From: Lewinellaceae bacterium
Lineage (GTDB): Bacteria; Bacteroidota; Bacteroidia; Chitinophagales; Saprospiraceae
NCBI GenBank assembly: GCA_020636215.1
Contig: JACJYG010000004.1
Location: 682,001-746,000 of the forward strand
Direction of reading: 5' to 3'
Length of the DNA stretch: 64,000 nt
This document shows positions 18,382 through 27,456 of this stretch, one piece after another. Positions within the stretch are counted from its first letter, which is position 1; each line of letters begins with the position of its first letter. Below the pieces are notes generated by a model that was not told the origin of the DNA, ran no database searches, and saw only the letters and a list, made by a program, of their open reading frames with translations. The translations under genes were made by a program, and so were the position numbers.

Positions 18382-19248
18382 TCACTCTTGTCCCATGCTA
18401 AAGTCGTACCGCATACCTTTATATTCTTTTAATACGGCCTTGACCGAACCAACGGATACCGGTGACTCGATCAAAAGAGGTACTTTGTTGGCGTCATCAG
18501 AAGCCCAAACGGTCAATTCAGCGCCTTCTCCGAACACGAAACCGGAAACCACTTCCGGACTGAACTTAATGGTGTTGAAACGGCCCAGCCCTTTGATCTT
18601 TTTATCTTTTTCTTTCCCCAGGAATTTCACTTTCAACGGCCACACTTCCTTATCCATGAAGACCTTGATCGGGAAGGAAGAACCAGCCTGGAAATTGGTA
18701 AAATCAATGTTGCGGGTGTAATAAATAATGGACAATATGTCATGCATACAATTGTCGATCGGGTACTCCGCCATTTCAGCAGTATCTTTGGATTTGCCCC
18801 GCAGAGAGAACGCCTTTTTTCCATTTTGATCAAAGGTGACCTTATCGTAAAGGCGGTATTTACCTTCGTGGACGTCGCGGATAGACAGCACCGGCAACAG
18901 CGTGCTTTTATCCACATAGGTATCATAACGGTCGTTAACCTTGTAGAACCATTCATACGATTTATAGGTACTGCCAACCGCCGAGAAGTGGTACTGGTCC
19001 TGGGTTTCCTTAACCCGGAAGACGACTTCTCCCGCTGAAAGCCATACGAAATTCCAGTTGTAGTATAACTTATAGGTGATCGTTTCCCCGTGTTGAAAAG
19101 TATTATTGGCGATCGAACAAGGATTCACCTGAACCTCTTGGCCTTCGGCTGCCGCCATGGGTAGGGCCCTTTTTTCGGGTAGCGCGAAAGCCATGAGAAA
19201 GGTCAGCAAGGCGCTGTAGAGGCTCATCCTGAACAATATTTTTCTCAT
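18382..19248 (-). CDS. DUF3108 domain secreted protein
   Basis: This 288-aa protein has an N-terminal signal sequence (MRKILFRMSLYSALLTFLMAFA) and a DUF3108 beta-rich domain covering most of the rest: GETITYKLYYNWNFVWLSAGEV, then YEWFYKVNDRYDTYVD, the central DILSIIYYTRNIDF and the C-terminal LTVWASDDANKVPLLIE. DUF3108 proteins are periplasmic, of unknown function, and may be distantly related to lipoprotein-carrier folds. Its first 146 bp overlap the 3' end of the LPG-synthase-like gene in another frame. An internal ATG at 19227 would shorten the overlap only slightly and still keep a signal peptide. Confidence 0.87.
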   Translation of the reverse strand: MRKILFRMSLYSALLTFLMAFALPEKRALPMAAAEGQEVQVNPCSIANNTFQHGETITYKLYYNWNFVWLSAGEVVFRVKETQDQYHFSAVGSTYKSYEWFYKVNDRYDTYVDKSTLLPVLSIRDVHEGKYRLYDKVTFDQNGKKAFSLRGKSKDTAEMAEYPIDNCMHDILSIIYYTRNIDFTNFQAGSSFPIKVFMDKEVWPLKVKFLGKEKDKKIKGLGRFNTIKFSPEVVSGFVFGEGAELTVWASDDANKVPLLIESPVSVGSVKAVLKEYKGMRYDFSMGQE

Positions 19249-20221
19249 AACCTAATGATTTTAAGACGTTTGTTTTGACGAAAAAAACTACCCCAAGTAA
19301 CGCGGGCAAACAGAGGTTTATTATGAATAATCCGAAGGTGGCTGCCAGGATACCCCATGAATTCGAGCTGTAAGGCTCCCATACCAGGAGGGCTGCTTCC
19401 CCTCTTACCAGCAAGGCCAGGGCAGGAGGGAGCGGAACACTGGTTTGTATTAAAAATATCGTAGCAATACCTGCAAACGCTGCTGTTGGCGGAGCCTCAA
19501 TACCAAAAAAGAGTATCAGCCCATAATACTGCAGGCTGTACACGGCATATCTGGCCAAAGCCAGCCCCAGGGCTACCGCTAATTGCCAGCGGTTATATTG
19601 CCGGAGCATCAGCACCACCCGGAGTATGCTGCGGGGCAAAGGCAATTTTCGGAATACCTCAGTCAGCCTGCTCATATTGAAAAAGCCGATAAACAGCATT
19701 CCTACAGCCGGATAGGCAAGCCACCACCCTTTCAAGTTCATCAGTTGATACCCATCTAACAGGGTATCCATAAAATACGAGGCCCCAATGATCCCTATAC
19801 TTAATATTGCCAGCAACTGAGCATAGCTGCCGGCCAGCATCGCCAGTACGGCGTGGTAATTGTGCCGGGCAGGCACGGCTAATACCCGCCCCGCATACTC
19901 CCCCACCCGGTTGGGAGTGATCAGAGAAACAGACACCCCGATCATCACTGCCCGGAAGGCCTGTACGAAGGGGACTCTCCAGAAGGGACGCAACAAGTAC
20001 CGCCATTTCTGGCTCTCCAAAGACCAATTGGCCGGCAGCAATAATAGCACACCAAACAGCCATTGCCATTGCCCCCGATGCAACTGTTGTTTCCAGGCCA
20101 TCCACAAGGCTGCTGCATCTTCCCGCCCCACAACCTCCCTGTATAATGTGAACAGTAAAAAAGCAGCAATTGTGCCCTTAATGATCCAGTTTATTGCAGC
20201 GTGTAACTGCTTTCTCGTCAT
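19103..20221 (-). CDS. LPG-synthase-like multi-spanning membrane protein
   Basis: This 372-aa integral membrane protein has about eight hydrophobic segments and family-typical blocks: RAVMIGVSVSLITPNRVGEYAGR (about 90-112), TSVPLPPALALLVRGEAALL and GILAATFGLFIINLCLPALLG near the end. Members of the lysylphosphatidylglycerol-synthase transmembrane / UPF0104 family flip or act on lipids, but many lack the catalytic C-terminal domain, as here, so the reaction is unknown. The last 48 codons run past the start of the DUF3108 gene in a different frame and are rich in Arg and Gly, unlike the rest. That tail may be a lost stop codon rather than functional sequence. It is divergent from ruvC. Confidence 0.82.
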   Translation of the reverse strand: MTRKQLHAAINWIIKGTIAAFLLFTLYREVVGREDAAALWMAWKQQLHRGQWQWLFGVLLLLPANWSLESQKWRYLLRPFWRVPFVQAFRAVMIGVSVSLITPNRVGEYAGRVLAVPARHNYHAVLAMLAGSYAQLLAILSIGIIGASYFMDTLLDGYQLMNLKGWWLAYPAVGMLFIGFFNMSRLTEVFRKLPLPRSILRVVLMLRQYNRWQLAVALGLALARYAVYSLQYYGLILFFGIEAPPTAAFAGIATIFLIQTSVPLPPALALLVRGEAALLVWEPYSSNSWGILAATFGLFIINLCLPALLGVVFFVKTNVLKSLGYEKNIVQDEPLQRLADLSHGFRATRKKGPTHGGSRRPRGSGESLFDRQ

Positions 20222-20278
20222 AATTTCTGCTTTTCAATTCTCTTTCCTCAGGACTGCCAAACAAAAACTTTGAAAGCA

Positions 20279-20310
20279 TTTGTTTTATCTGTTGATTACC
20301 CCTACCTTGC
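20279..20310 (+). promoter_or_regulatory. Promoter of ruvC
   Basis: TTTG at 20279-20282, a 20-bp spacer, and TACCTTGC at 20303-20310 (one mismatch from TAnnTTTG) fit the Bacteroidota promoter. The predicted transcript would begin near 20317, about 20 bp before the TTG start of ruvC, which supports that unusual start. Confidence 0.6.
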
Positions 20311-20336
20311 AGTAGCCACGTTCAAAATACAACGAT

Positions 20337-20900
20337 TTGAAAGCGCAACAAGAAAAGTACCGCCTTTTAGGAGTAGACCCCGGCACCAACCTGCTGGGGT
20401 ATGCTATTGTTGAAGTGGAACGAAAAAAACTCCGCCTGCTCGACCTGGGCGTCATCAACCTGAAAAAGCTGGACGAGCAACAGGAAAAACTCCAACACAT
20501 TTTCGAACGGCTACAGAGCATCATCGATACCCATCAGCCGGCTGAAATGGCGATCGAAGCACCTTTTTTTGGCAAAAACCCGCAATCCATGCTCAAACTT
20601 GGGCGGGCGCAGGGGGTAGCCATCGCAGCAGCTATGACCAAAGGGGTCGGTATAACAGAATATTCGCCCAAAAAGATCAAACAGTCCGTAACGGGAAATG
20701 GCAATGCCTCCAAGGAACAGGTAGCCGCCATGCTTTGCAACATTCTGAATTTTCGGATGGATGGCCACTCTCTTGACGCCACCGATGCGCTGGCAACGGC
20801 CGTATGCCACTTTTATCAATCCGGCAATGTGTTAGGTGGTCAAAAACGCCATAAAGATTGGGGTAGCTTCCTCAAAGAAAACCCCGGGCGTACCAGCTAG
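20337..20900 (+). CDS. ruvC: Crossover junction endodeoxyribonuclease RuvC
   Basis: This 187-aa RNase H-fold nuclease resolves Holliday junctions together with RuvAB. The acidic catalytic residues are visible: D14 in LLGVDPGTNLLGYAI, E74 in MAIEAPFFGKNP, and D147/D150 in HSLDATDALATAVCH. Length is normal. The frame begins with TTG at 20337 (TTG AAA GCG); no ATG lies in a suitable place before the DPG motif, so a TTG start is likely. The stop at 20898-20900 abuts the stop of the convergent HIT gene with no intervening base. Confidence 0.96.
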   Translation: MKAQQEKYRLLGVDPGTNLLGYAIVEVERKKLRLLDLGVINLKKLDEQQEKLQHIFERLQSIIDTHQPAEMAIEAPFFGKNPQSMLKLGRAQGVAIAAAMTKGVGITEYSPKKIKQSVTGNGNASKEQVAAMLCNILNFRMDGHSLDATDALATAVCHFYQSGNVLGGQKRHKDWGSFLKENPGRTS

Positions 20901-21302
20901 CTAGTGCTGCAGATATTTTTCATGAATACGTGCCGCCAGTTCCTTCAGTTCCTCGGCAGAAACGGAGATGGGGCCTTTGGAGAAGTTCATATCCCCCACC
21001 TTCTGGAGGGGAACGAGGTGGACATGGGCGTGGGGCACTTCCAGCCCAATGACCGAGACACCGATACGTTTACAGGGCACTACTGCCTGAATAGCTTTGG
21101 CCACCCGCTTGGCAAAGGCCATCAGCGCGGCCAATTGTTCATCCTCCAGGTCGAACAAGTAATCCACTTCTTTTTTAGGGATCGCCAAAGCATGGCCTAT
21201 GGCCAAGGGCCGAATATCAAGAAAAGCAAGGAAATCTTCGGTTTCCGCGATCTTATAGGCAGGTATCTCGCCTTGAACAATACGGGTAAAAATACTAGGC
21301 AT
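20901..21302 (-). CDS. HIT-family nucleotide hydrolase/transferase
   Basis: This 133-aa histidine-triad protein carries the catalytic HAHVHLVP at residues 91-98 (H91, H93, H95) and the N-terminal SIFTRIVQGEIPAYKIAE typical of the HINT branch. Such enzymes hydrolyse AMP from amino- or lysyl-linked nucleotides; the natural substrate here is unknown. It lies 12 bp downstream of greA on the same strand and is probably cotranscribed with it. It converges with ruvC with no gap, so transcription from either side must read into the other gene or stop within it. Confidence 0.94.
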   Translation of the reverse strand: MPSIFTRIVQGEIPAYKIAETEDFLAFLDIRPLAIGHALAIPKKEVDYLFDLEDEQLAALMAFAKRVAKAIQAVVPCKRIGVSVIGLEVPHAHVHLVPLQKVGDMNFSKGPISVSAEELKELAARIHEKYLQH

Positions 21303-21314
21303 AGGGAGCTGATT

Positions 21315-21791
21315 TTAGGCAAGGGAAATATTGACTACCTCAAATTCAATGTTGCCGTTAGGAGTCTCTACCAATGCAATTTCACCGATGGCCTTACCCA
21401 ATAGCCCCTTACCCATCGGCGACTTCACTGATATTCTTTTGGCTTTCAGGTCCGCTTCTGATTCTGCGACGAGTTTGTAAGTCAATTTTTTGCCGGTCCG
21501 GACATTCTTGATCGTCACATTAGAAAGTACCGTAACTTTCGAGGCATCCAGCTGGCTTTCATCCAGGATGCGGGAATTGGCCAGGGTGGTTTCCAGATCG
21601 TTGATCTTCAATTCCAACATCCCCTGTGCATCCTTGGCGGCATCATACTCAGCATTCTCTGAAAGGTCACCCTTTTCGCGCGCTTCGGCAATGGCTTTGG
21701 CCACATCATCCCGGCCTTTGGTTTTCAGTTCTTCCAGTTCACTTTTCAGCCGGATGTAACCCTCACGTGTCAGATAATTGTATCCAGACAT
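21315..21791 (-). CDS. greA: Transcription elongation factor GreA
   Basis: This 158-aa factor rescues backtracked RNA polymerase by stimulating transcript cleavage. The N-terminal coiled coil (YLTREGYIRLKSELEELKTK onward) holds the acidic tip motif in REKGDLSENAEYDAAKDAQ (about 39-57), and the C-terminal FKBP-like domain is seen in SPMGKGLLGKAIGEIALVE. Length is exactly typical. The HIT gene follows at 12 bp. The upstream gap (21792-22064) holds the terminator of the PorV-like gene, so greA probably has its own promoter there, although no clear TAnnTTTG was found. Confidence 0.97.
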   Translation of the reverse strand: MSGYNYLTREGYIRLKSELEELKTKGRDDVAKAIAEAREKGDLSENAEYDAAKDAQGMLELKINDLETTLANSRILDESQLDASKVTVLSNVTIKNVRTGKKLTYKLVAESEADLKAKRISVKSPMGKGLLGKAIGEIALVETPNGNIEFEVVNISLA

Positions 21792-21896
21792 AGTTCTTGA
21801 TTTTTTCTTTTAATCTTTCACTTACCCCCCTCCCCTGACGAAAACACCAGGGCCCGGTAGCGCCCAACTTGAGTAGAGGAATGAAGGTGAAAATAA

Positions 21897-21942
21897 AAGG
21901 CAAGAACGCTTCCGCGGTTAAATGCAGAAACGTTCTTGCCTT
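21897..21942 (-). terminator. Terminator of the TonB / secreted protein / PorV-like operon
   Basis: Perfect 12-bp arms (21897-21908 and 21931-21942) enclose a 22-nt loop. On the minus strand TTTTATTTTCACC follows immediately, giving a U-rich tail. It lies about 120 bp after the stop of the PorV-like gene. Confidence 0.75.
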
Positions 21943-22064
21943 AAATGCTATGCAAAAATAAATATAATCAGCGAAAAATTCAAGTGGGCCGCTTCACCAC
22001 CTGGAAAAAGTAGTGAAACGCTCCGGAAAACAAGAATTCAGCGCCGTATATTTTGTGCGCTTTT

Positions 22065-23117
22065 CTAAATGTTGAACCGGATTCCAATATTGTGCGTACC
22101 ATCCCAGACCTTCGTAGCCCGGTAGGCGTAATCGATCGAGAAACGCACGTTTTTATTTTCCTTGCTCAACGGCACCGTTACGGAAGCGCCCGCGCTCAGG
22201 CCGGTGTAAATAGGTGCTTCCACCTCCGTTTCAGTGCCCAAATCATACCGGTAACCACCACGAAGCATGAACATATCCTTCAGAGAATACTCCACACCTC
22301 CCCCAAGCTGGTCCTGGGAAAACGAATTGGAGGTGAAGTTACCCAATACGGTCAGGCGGTGGATATCCCCGATCAGGAAATCATAGGAAAGGCCGATGTC
22401 CAGGGTCGACGGCAATTCAAAATCGGCGGAGCGCTGATTGTAGGTCAGGTTGTAGCCGCCGGAATTGGGTGCAGGCCCTGAAGTAGAAAGGCCCTGGCCT
22501 CCGTATTGCATGCGGGAGCCGATGTTGCGCAGCGATATACCGAATTTAAAGTTATCCTGAGGGCCGGTCACGTATTGCACGCCGGCATCGATTCCAAAAC
22601 CGAAGGAGTTAATATCCTGAATGGACTCGGAAATCCCCCGGAAAAGGACCCCTACGGATACTTTGTTCTCAAAAGTATGCGAGTAGCCAAATGCCAGGTT
22701 GAAAAAGCTGGGCGAGAAATTGGTCCCCGTACCTTCCGGCTGGTCGGTTGTCGTCACGGCAATATCCCCAAAACTAATGGAAGTAAGGCTGATGCCGAAA
22801 GCGCCATGTTCTCCTACCCGCTGCGCTACGCCCAGGGCGTTGATTCCAATATCAGTGCCTTGCAGATAAATAGCGTGGCCAAGCAAGACCTCTGTTTTGT
22901 TGATACGGGACAGGCCGGCGATATTGATCCGCATAGATTCTACCCCTGAAGCCATGGAAGTGGACATGGAGTGCAGGCCGGCGCTTCTGGGAAAGGCATT
23001 AAGCAGCAACTGCCCTGCGCCAGATTCCCCCTGGCGGTCGGGGTTACCGGCCATGGATGGCTCCCTTACCGCCCATACCAGCGCAAATGTCAGGATTAAG
23101 TATAAAAGCTTGTTCAT
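22065..23117 (-). CDS. PorV/PorQ-family outer-membrane beta-barrel protein
   Basis: This 350-aa protein has a signal peptide (to about residue 23), the family-typical opening FPRSAGLHSMSTSMASGVESM with the following INIAGLSRINKTEV block, and then strand-loop-strand sequence to the C-terminal IGIRFNI, as in PorV and PorQ, FadL-like barrels linked to type IX secretion. PorV shuttles T9SS cargo from SprA to the surface attachment machinery; PorQ belongs to the attachment complex. This gene is the last of a three-gene operon with a large secreted protein and a TonB receptor, and the start of sprA lies in the same window. I think it is a paralogue dedicated to the operon's own protein rather than the general PorV; that is inference. 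Confidence 0.8.
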   Translation of the reverse strand: MNKLLYLILTFALVWAVREPSMAGNPDRQGESGAGQLLLNAFPRSAGLHSMSTSMASGVESMRINIAGLSRINKTEVLLGHAIYLQGTDIGINALGVAQRVGEHGAFGISLTSISFGDIAVTTTDQPEGTGTNFSPSFFNLAFGYSHTFENKVSVGVLFRGISESIQDINSFGFGIDAGVQYVTGPQDNFKFGISLRNIGSRMQYGGQGLSTSGPAPNSGGYNLTYNQRSADFELPSTLDIGLSYDFLIGDIHRLTVLGNFTSNSFSQDQLGGGVEYSLKDMFMLRGGYRYDLGTETEVEAPIYTGLSAGASVTVPLSKENKNVRFSIDYAYRATKVWDGTHNIGIRFNI

Positions 23118-23138
23118 ATAGTCTTTTTTGAGAAGGAG

Positions 23139-23164
23139 GCTTTCGGGGTTTTGGCCCCGAAAGC
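23139..23164 (-). other. Intercistronic hairpin before the PorV-like gene
   Basis: Perfect 10-bp arms (23139-23148 and 23155-23164) with a 6-nt loop. On the minus strand it is followed by CTCCTTCTCAAAAAAGAC and lies 43 bp after the stop of the 1380-aa gene. It may set the relative amount of the downstream message. Confidence 0.6.
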
Positions 23165-23207
23165 ACTACTTCATATTTTTTCAAAGTTTGAATCAGAACA
23201 ACCAGGG

Positions 23208-26200
23208 CTATAAGCCTGACGGGTCGAATTCCCGGTTTACACCGAACCACTTGATCGTCCGTTCGCCCAGCCCATCCGCAGCAATGTGGATGAGGTATAC
23301 GCCACTGGCGACCGGGATCTGCTTGTTGTTGCGCAGGTCCCATTCCAAAGCCGGGTTGATCTGCGTCCGGCCGATGGCGCGGTTGGTGCCTTCCGGCATC
23401 ATGCCCACCTCATCCCGGACGTACTGGCGGATAAACTTACCTTCCAGAGAATAGATCGTTACCGTACACTTGGCCGGCAGGTTCGTAATTTTCACCGTGG
23501 TGGTGAACTGGGAAGTCTCGTAGTCCGAGAATCCATAGTAGGGGTTCGGCACGACATTGATGGCGTCGAGGGCATTCTCCACCAGATCGGGAGTCAATTC
23601 ACCAGACTGTTTGCCTGCGATGCTGAAGCGGTACAGCGGGTGATAGTTGTTCTCACCGGAGCCCGTGCGCTGGTCGCCGGCAAAGGCAGCATCATCCACT
23701 TCAACCTGATAAGGATTCGTTACGCGCATCTTCACCACAGTCTCAGCCGGGATGAGGCCATCCGCATAGCTATTCATCCGGGTATCCTCATTGAGCAGTA
23801 ACATGCCACCCCAGGTGATCTCTTTCATCGCCTTGACCTTCGTCAACGGGCTCGGGCCCGGCTTGAGGTTCAGGCGGAAGAGTTCGCAGCCGTCGTAAGG
23901 CGTACGGGTTACGTATACCATATGCTGGCCGCCAGTGTAGTAGGGGTAAGGAATTGTTCCGAGATCGACCGGCAAGATCACCTGGCTGGTCGGGTTGAAC
24001 ATCATGTCTCGGCCGGTAGCGCCTTCGTCAAAGGCTTCCGGGAAGATCGAGCCGTCGTAAACGGAATTCTCTCCGAAGAAAACGTTGAGGCGTTGGCCCG
24101 TCTCCACATCGATAGCATAACCCGGGAACCAGCCCATACCGCGCTGCAATACCGGCTGGCCACCCGATAGGACGGGGTTGCCATCCTTATCCAGTTCAAT
24201 GCTGTTATCCGGAGCCGGCAGGCCATCAGCCCCCGCATCCTTGCCAACGGCCAGGGCATTACGCAGGTCGAACTGCAAGCGGCCCCCTTCGGTTTCAAAA
24301 CCCGCATCCGTGTAAAAGCGGTTGGCGGATTCTACCACCACGCAACGGCTCCACAAGCTCTTATTAGGCGTGAAGACGATATCGACGTTATTGAGGTTTT
24401 TAATATCCATCTGATTGCGTACGATACCACTGGCGCTATTGTTGGTCCATACCGGGCCGAGGAAGGGGAAGTCGAATTCACCTCTCGTCTTCCAATCCAA
24501 TAGGTAGTAGGGCAGGAAAGGCGCCTGGCCGAACTGGCTCAAACCACCATCTGGGTCGAGGGCAGCATCACGCTCGCCGGCACGGGTAGACAAATAGCTG
24601 TACATGTAATCATCGAGGTTGAATATCGTCAGGTCGGTGCCGTTTGGAATGTAATTCAACCAAGGTTCAGCAGTTGGATCCGGGTAGGAAGTCTCAAAAC
24701 CAATATACCCGTTGTTGGCATCCGCCTTGTCGCCTGGCTCCGCCACCTGTCCGATAGAAACCGTGAAGCCAAACTGACGGATGATCTGCTCATTGAGCTG
24801 CGCAATGGTCTTCTCAGAAGCTACCGAGAAGCTGGGGTCATCCAGATTGCGCAATTCCCAGCGTGCGTCAGCATCCAGTACGTTGTCTCCAGGGTTGCTA
24901 TCGACAAACTTCAGTTCGAAGTTGCCGTCCACAACATCTATCGGGTTAAATATCTGGATCGCAATGGGCCCACGGCCCGGTGCGTAGGTCAGGTCACCGA
25001 TGTACTGTTCTTCCTTGGCAAAAGCTTCTTCGAGCGCTGCGCGGGTTTCATCACTCAGGTCCAGGAAGTTCTGGCCAGTGCCTTTACCATCCGTCCGGGT
25101 GATAATGGCGCCATCGCCATATTCTGCATTCAAGGCGCGGTCGATAATCGGACGGGGAATACCAATGTACGGCAAGCCGTCCCCATTGGGGCCGATATTG
25201 CGGCGGCCTTCCAGGTAGGGCTCCTTCTGCCCGACGTTGGCAGCCGGGTCGTAAGGTTCGTAATTGTTGTAGGCGTATGCTACAGAGACAAAGTAATATT
25301 TCTTATGATTGATCAGGCGGCGGTCCCCTTGAGCAAAGGCATCCTCGGTCACGCGGAAGGTATGGCGAATACCCTGGTCAGCGCCATCCACCTGCAGCTC
25401 CGGCACATAGAACTCCTGGCCCAATGGGTTTTCCACATTTGACCAGTTATAGATCTTTTTAATACCGTTGCGAACGTCAATCTGATAGATCAGGCGCGCC
25501 TTAGATGGGTCAGCGACATTATCCTGCGTCAGGCCGATATTCGGGCCGGCAACCTGATAGATCTTGTAGCCTTCAAAAACATAGAGGCTATCATCAGCGG
25601 TAGGCGGAATTTCGAGGCCGACCTCCGAGTATTCTTCAAAAGCGTTGTTAGAGTTGGAAAGAATGGTGTCATTCGTCAGTACGAGGATCAACTCGCGGTC
25701 CAGCTCTATAATATCGATATCCGGAGCATCCGGGCCGTCGGTGATGTCAAAACAGTTATCGAACAGCGCCTGGGCCAATTCGTCGGCCGACTGCAAGCGA
25801 CGGATACTGGGGCAGGGGTAAGCTTCATCAGCCACCCAAACCACACCGATAATCAGCTCGTTGACGGCGCCCGGGTCGAGGCGGAAAGGCCCGGAGGCCT
25901 GGATCGTCCGGCGGTCACCATAGGCCAGAGCGGCGGTACACATCGACCAGCCGTTGGGGTCATCTGGTGCTTCAGTAAACGCAAATTCGATAGGCTCGCC
26001 ATCCTGGTAGGCGTCGTCACCGTAGGTGAAAGGGCTGCCATCGCGCCAGGATCCCGTCAGGTAGCGATAGTATTCCAGGCCGGAGTTCGGATCCTGCATG
26101 CCAGCCGGCCAGGTGCCGACACTACCGTTGTTGTAATACGTAAAAGAAGACATACCTAATTCGACGATAGTGTCTGCGGCTTCATTACGGCCAGGGTTGA

Positions 26201-27350
26201 CCAGTTCTCCGTTAGGGCCAAATTTCTTTGGGCCGAGTGGGCCGCGGAAGTAGTCCACACCCAGGATGGGCACATTATCGCAGTAGGTATTGACGCCCTG
26301 ATCACAGGAACAGCCGGTAGTACCGTCCAAAACATCTTCGTTATATACGAAGGCCAGGCTTCGCAGGGTATCACAACCGATGTAATCATCGGTATAGCAT
26401 CCCAGGTCCGGGTCAACCCACATGGCGAAAAAGGTACTGTCGATGGGCTCAATGGCGCGGTTGATGAGCTTGAAGCGCTGAAAGGTCATATCGTTGAGCT
26501 CATCGTTCGTAGCATAGCCGAAGGCCTGCACCTGTATCTCCATCTTAATGGGGGCGGCGTTCGACTGGGAATGGATATTACCATTGTCATTATAGATCCA
26601 GAAGATCATTTCATCGGGGTACTGCGGGTCTTCACAGCCACGGATCTCGATGATGGGAAAGTCTCCGTTCTGGGGGTTGTATTCCCCATCGCCATCGGTA
26701 TCCCAGAAACCAGCCAATCCCTGCTCGGTATTGGGTAGCTCAAAACCATTGACATCAAAGAAGAAGGGGTTCTTCTTACCGGGCCAGCCGCGGACGCCTT
26801 TCGGGATCATGGATTCTTCGTAGACAGTACCGTTCTGCACGGATTCTTCATACAAGCGGAGATGTTCATCGATCTCCCTGCCGGTAACCGTGAAGAAACG
26901 GTCCCAATCGGAACAAACGTCCTGGTCTGTTTCACCGGGGTTGGGGGCATCGAGCGGCGTAAGCGGCCCGGCCCAGAAGTCAAATCGGCCGGAGCTGCGG
27001 CCATAAGTTTGCGCCGCTACTTTCAGGTTACCGGCGGCATCCACTCCTCCCAGCCATACGGCCCCTGAGAAGATGGAGGACACTTCGGGCACACCGGGCG
27101 GTACTTTCGGCACGATGTAACGGCCATCACCGCTACCATCCCACCATACATCACCGGCGCTCCACAAGCGGGCGCGAACGTTATTGACGGCCTGGTCTAA
27201 AGATGACTTGCTGGCGTCGCAAGCCTCCCTATAGGTTATTTTATCAGGATTGGCAGCGCCTGGAGATTGCTGCTGTTCGGGGTTAATGTGGGCCATTGCC
27301 ACCGAAGCGGCGCAGGCAACCCCTAATAAGCTGAGTAATACTTTACGCAT
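23208..27350 (-). CDS. Large secreted protein with C-terminal T9SS/FlgD-Ig-like domain
   Basis: This 1380-aa protein has a signal peptide (MRKVLLSLLGVACAASVAMA) and no recognised enzyme domain. A calcium-binding-like block DTDGDGEYNPQNGDFP lies near residues 215-230, and the sequence is rich in Asp, Asn and Gly with several clustered cysteines (for example TGCSCDQGVNTYCDN). The last ~110 residues (VVPNPYYGFSDYETSQ, VTIYSLEGKFIRQY, PVASGVYLIHI) match the plan of T9SS type A sorting or FlgD-Ig domains, but a further short tail (NREFDPSGL) follows instead of the usual basic end. It is the middle gene between a TonB receptor and a PorV-like barrel, which suggests surface display or a complex with them. 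Ligand and function are unknown. Confidence 0.8.
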   Translation of the reverse strand: MRKVLLSLLGVACAASVAMAHINPEQQQSPGAANPDKITYREACDASKSSLDQAVNNVRARLWSAGDVWWDGSGDGRYIVPKVPPGVPEVSSIFSGAVWLGGVDAAGNLKVAAQTYGRSSGRFDFWAGPLTPLDAPNPGETDQDVCSDWDRFFTVTGREIDEHLRLYEESVQNGTVYEESMIPKGVRGWPGKKNPFFFDVNGFELPNTEQGLAGFWDTDGDGEYNPQNGDFPIIEIRGCEDPQYPDEMIFWIYNDNGNIHSQSNAAPIKMEIQVQAFGYATNDELNDMTFQRFKLINRAIEPIDSTFFAMWVDPDLGCYTDDYIGCDTLRSLAFVYNEDVLDGTTGCSCDQGVNTYCDNVPILGVDYFRGPLGPKKFGPNGELVNPGRNEAADTIVELGMSSFTYYNNGSVGTWPAGMQDPNSGLEYYRYLTGSWRDGSPFTYGDDAYQDGEPIEFAFTEAPDDPNGWSMCTAALAYGDRRTIQASGPFRLDPGAVNELIIGVVWVADEAYPCPSIRRLQSADELAQALFDNCFDITDGPDAPDIDIIELDRELILVLTNDTILSNSNNAFEEYSEVGLEIPPTADDSLYVFEGYKIYQVAGPNIGLTQDNVADPSKARLIYQIDVRNGIKKIYNWSNVENPLGQEFYVPELQVDGADQGIRHTFRVTEDAFAQGDRRLINHKKYYFVSVAYAYNNYEPYDPAANVGQKEPYLEGRRNIGPNGDGLPYIGIPRPIIDRALNAEYGDGAIITRTDGKGTGQNFLDLSDETRAALEEAFAKEEQYIGDLTYAPGRGPIAIQIFNPIDVVDGNFELKFVDSNPGDNVLDADARWELRNLDDPSFSVASEKTIAQLNEQIIRQFGFTVSIGQVAEPGDKADANNGYIGFETSYPDPTAEPWLNYIPNGTDLTIFNLDDYMYSYLSTRAGERDAALDPDGGLSQFGQAPFLPYYLLDWKTRGEFDFPFLGPVWTNNSASGIVRNQMDIKNLNNVDIVFTPNKSLWSRCVVVESANRFYTDAGFETEGGRLQFDLRNALAVGKDAGADGLPAPDNSIELDKDGNPVLSGGQPVLQRGMGWFPGYAIDVETGQRLNVFFGENSVYDGSIFPEAFDEGATGRDMMFNPTSQVILPVDLGTIPYPYYTGGQHMVYVTRTPYDGCELFRLNLKPGPSPLTKVKAMKEITWGGMLLLNEDTRMNSYADGLIPAETVVKMRVTNPYQVEVDDAAFAGDQRTGSGENNYHPLYRFSIAGKQSGELTPDLVENALDAINVVPNPYYGFSDYETSQFTTTVKITNLPAKCTVTIYSLEGKFIRQYVRDEVGMMPEGTNRAIGRTQINPALEWDLRNNKQIPVASGVYLIHIAADGLGERTIKWFGVNREFDPSGL

Positions 27351-27396
27351 AGCACTATAAGTTTTAGAATGAATTGTTGTTAATCAGTTGCCTGAT

Positions 27397-27432
27397 GGGG
27401 AAGGCGCTATCTTTTAACTTAGCGCTTTCCCC
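27397..27432 (-). other. Intercistronic hairpin after the TonB receptor gene
   Basis: Arms of 13 bp (27397-27409 and 27420-27432) pair with one G.T, loop 10 nt. It lies 25 bp after the TonB receptor stop, with no T-run, so it is more likely a processing or attenuating element than a full terminator. Confidence 0.6.
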
Positions 27433-27456
27433 ACCGGGCGTCTTTTATCATATACA

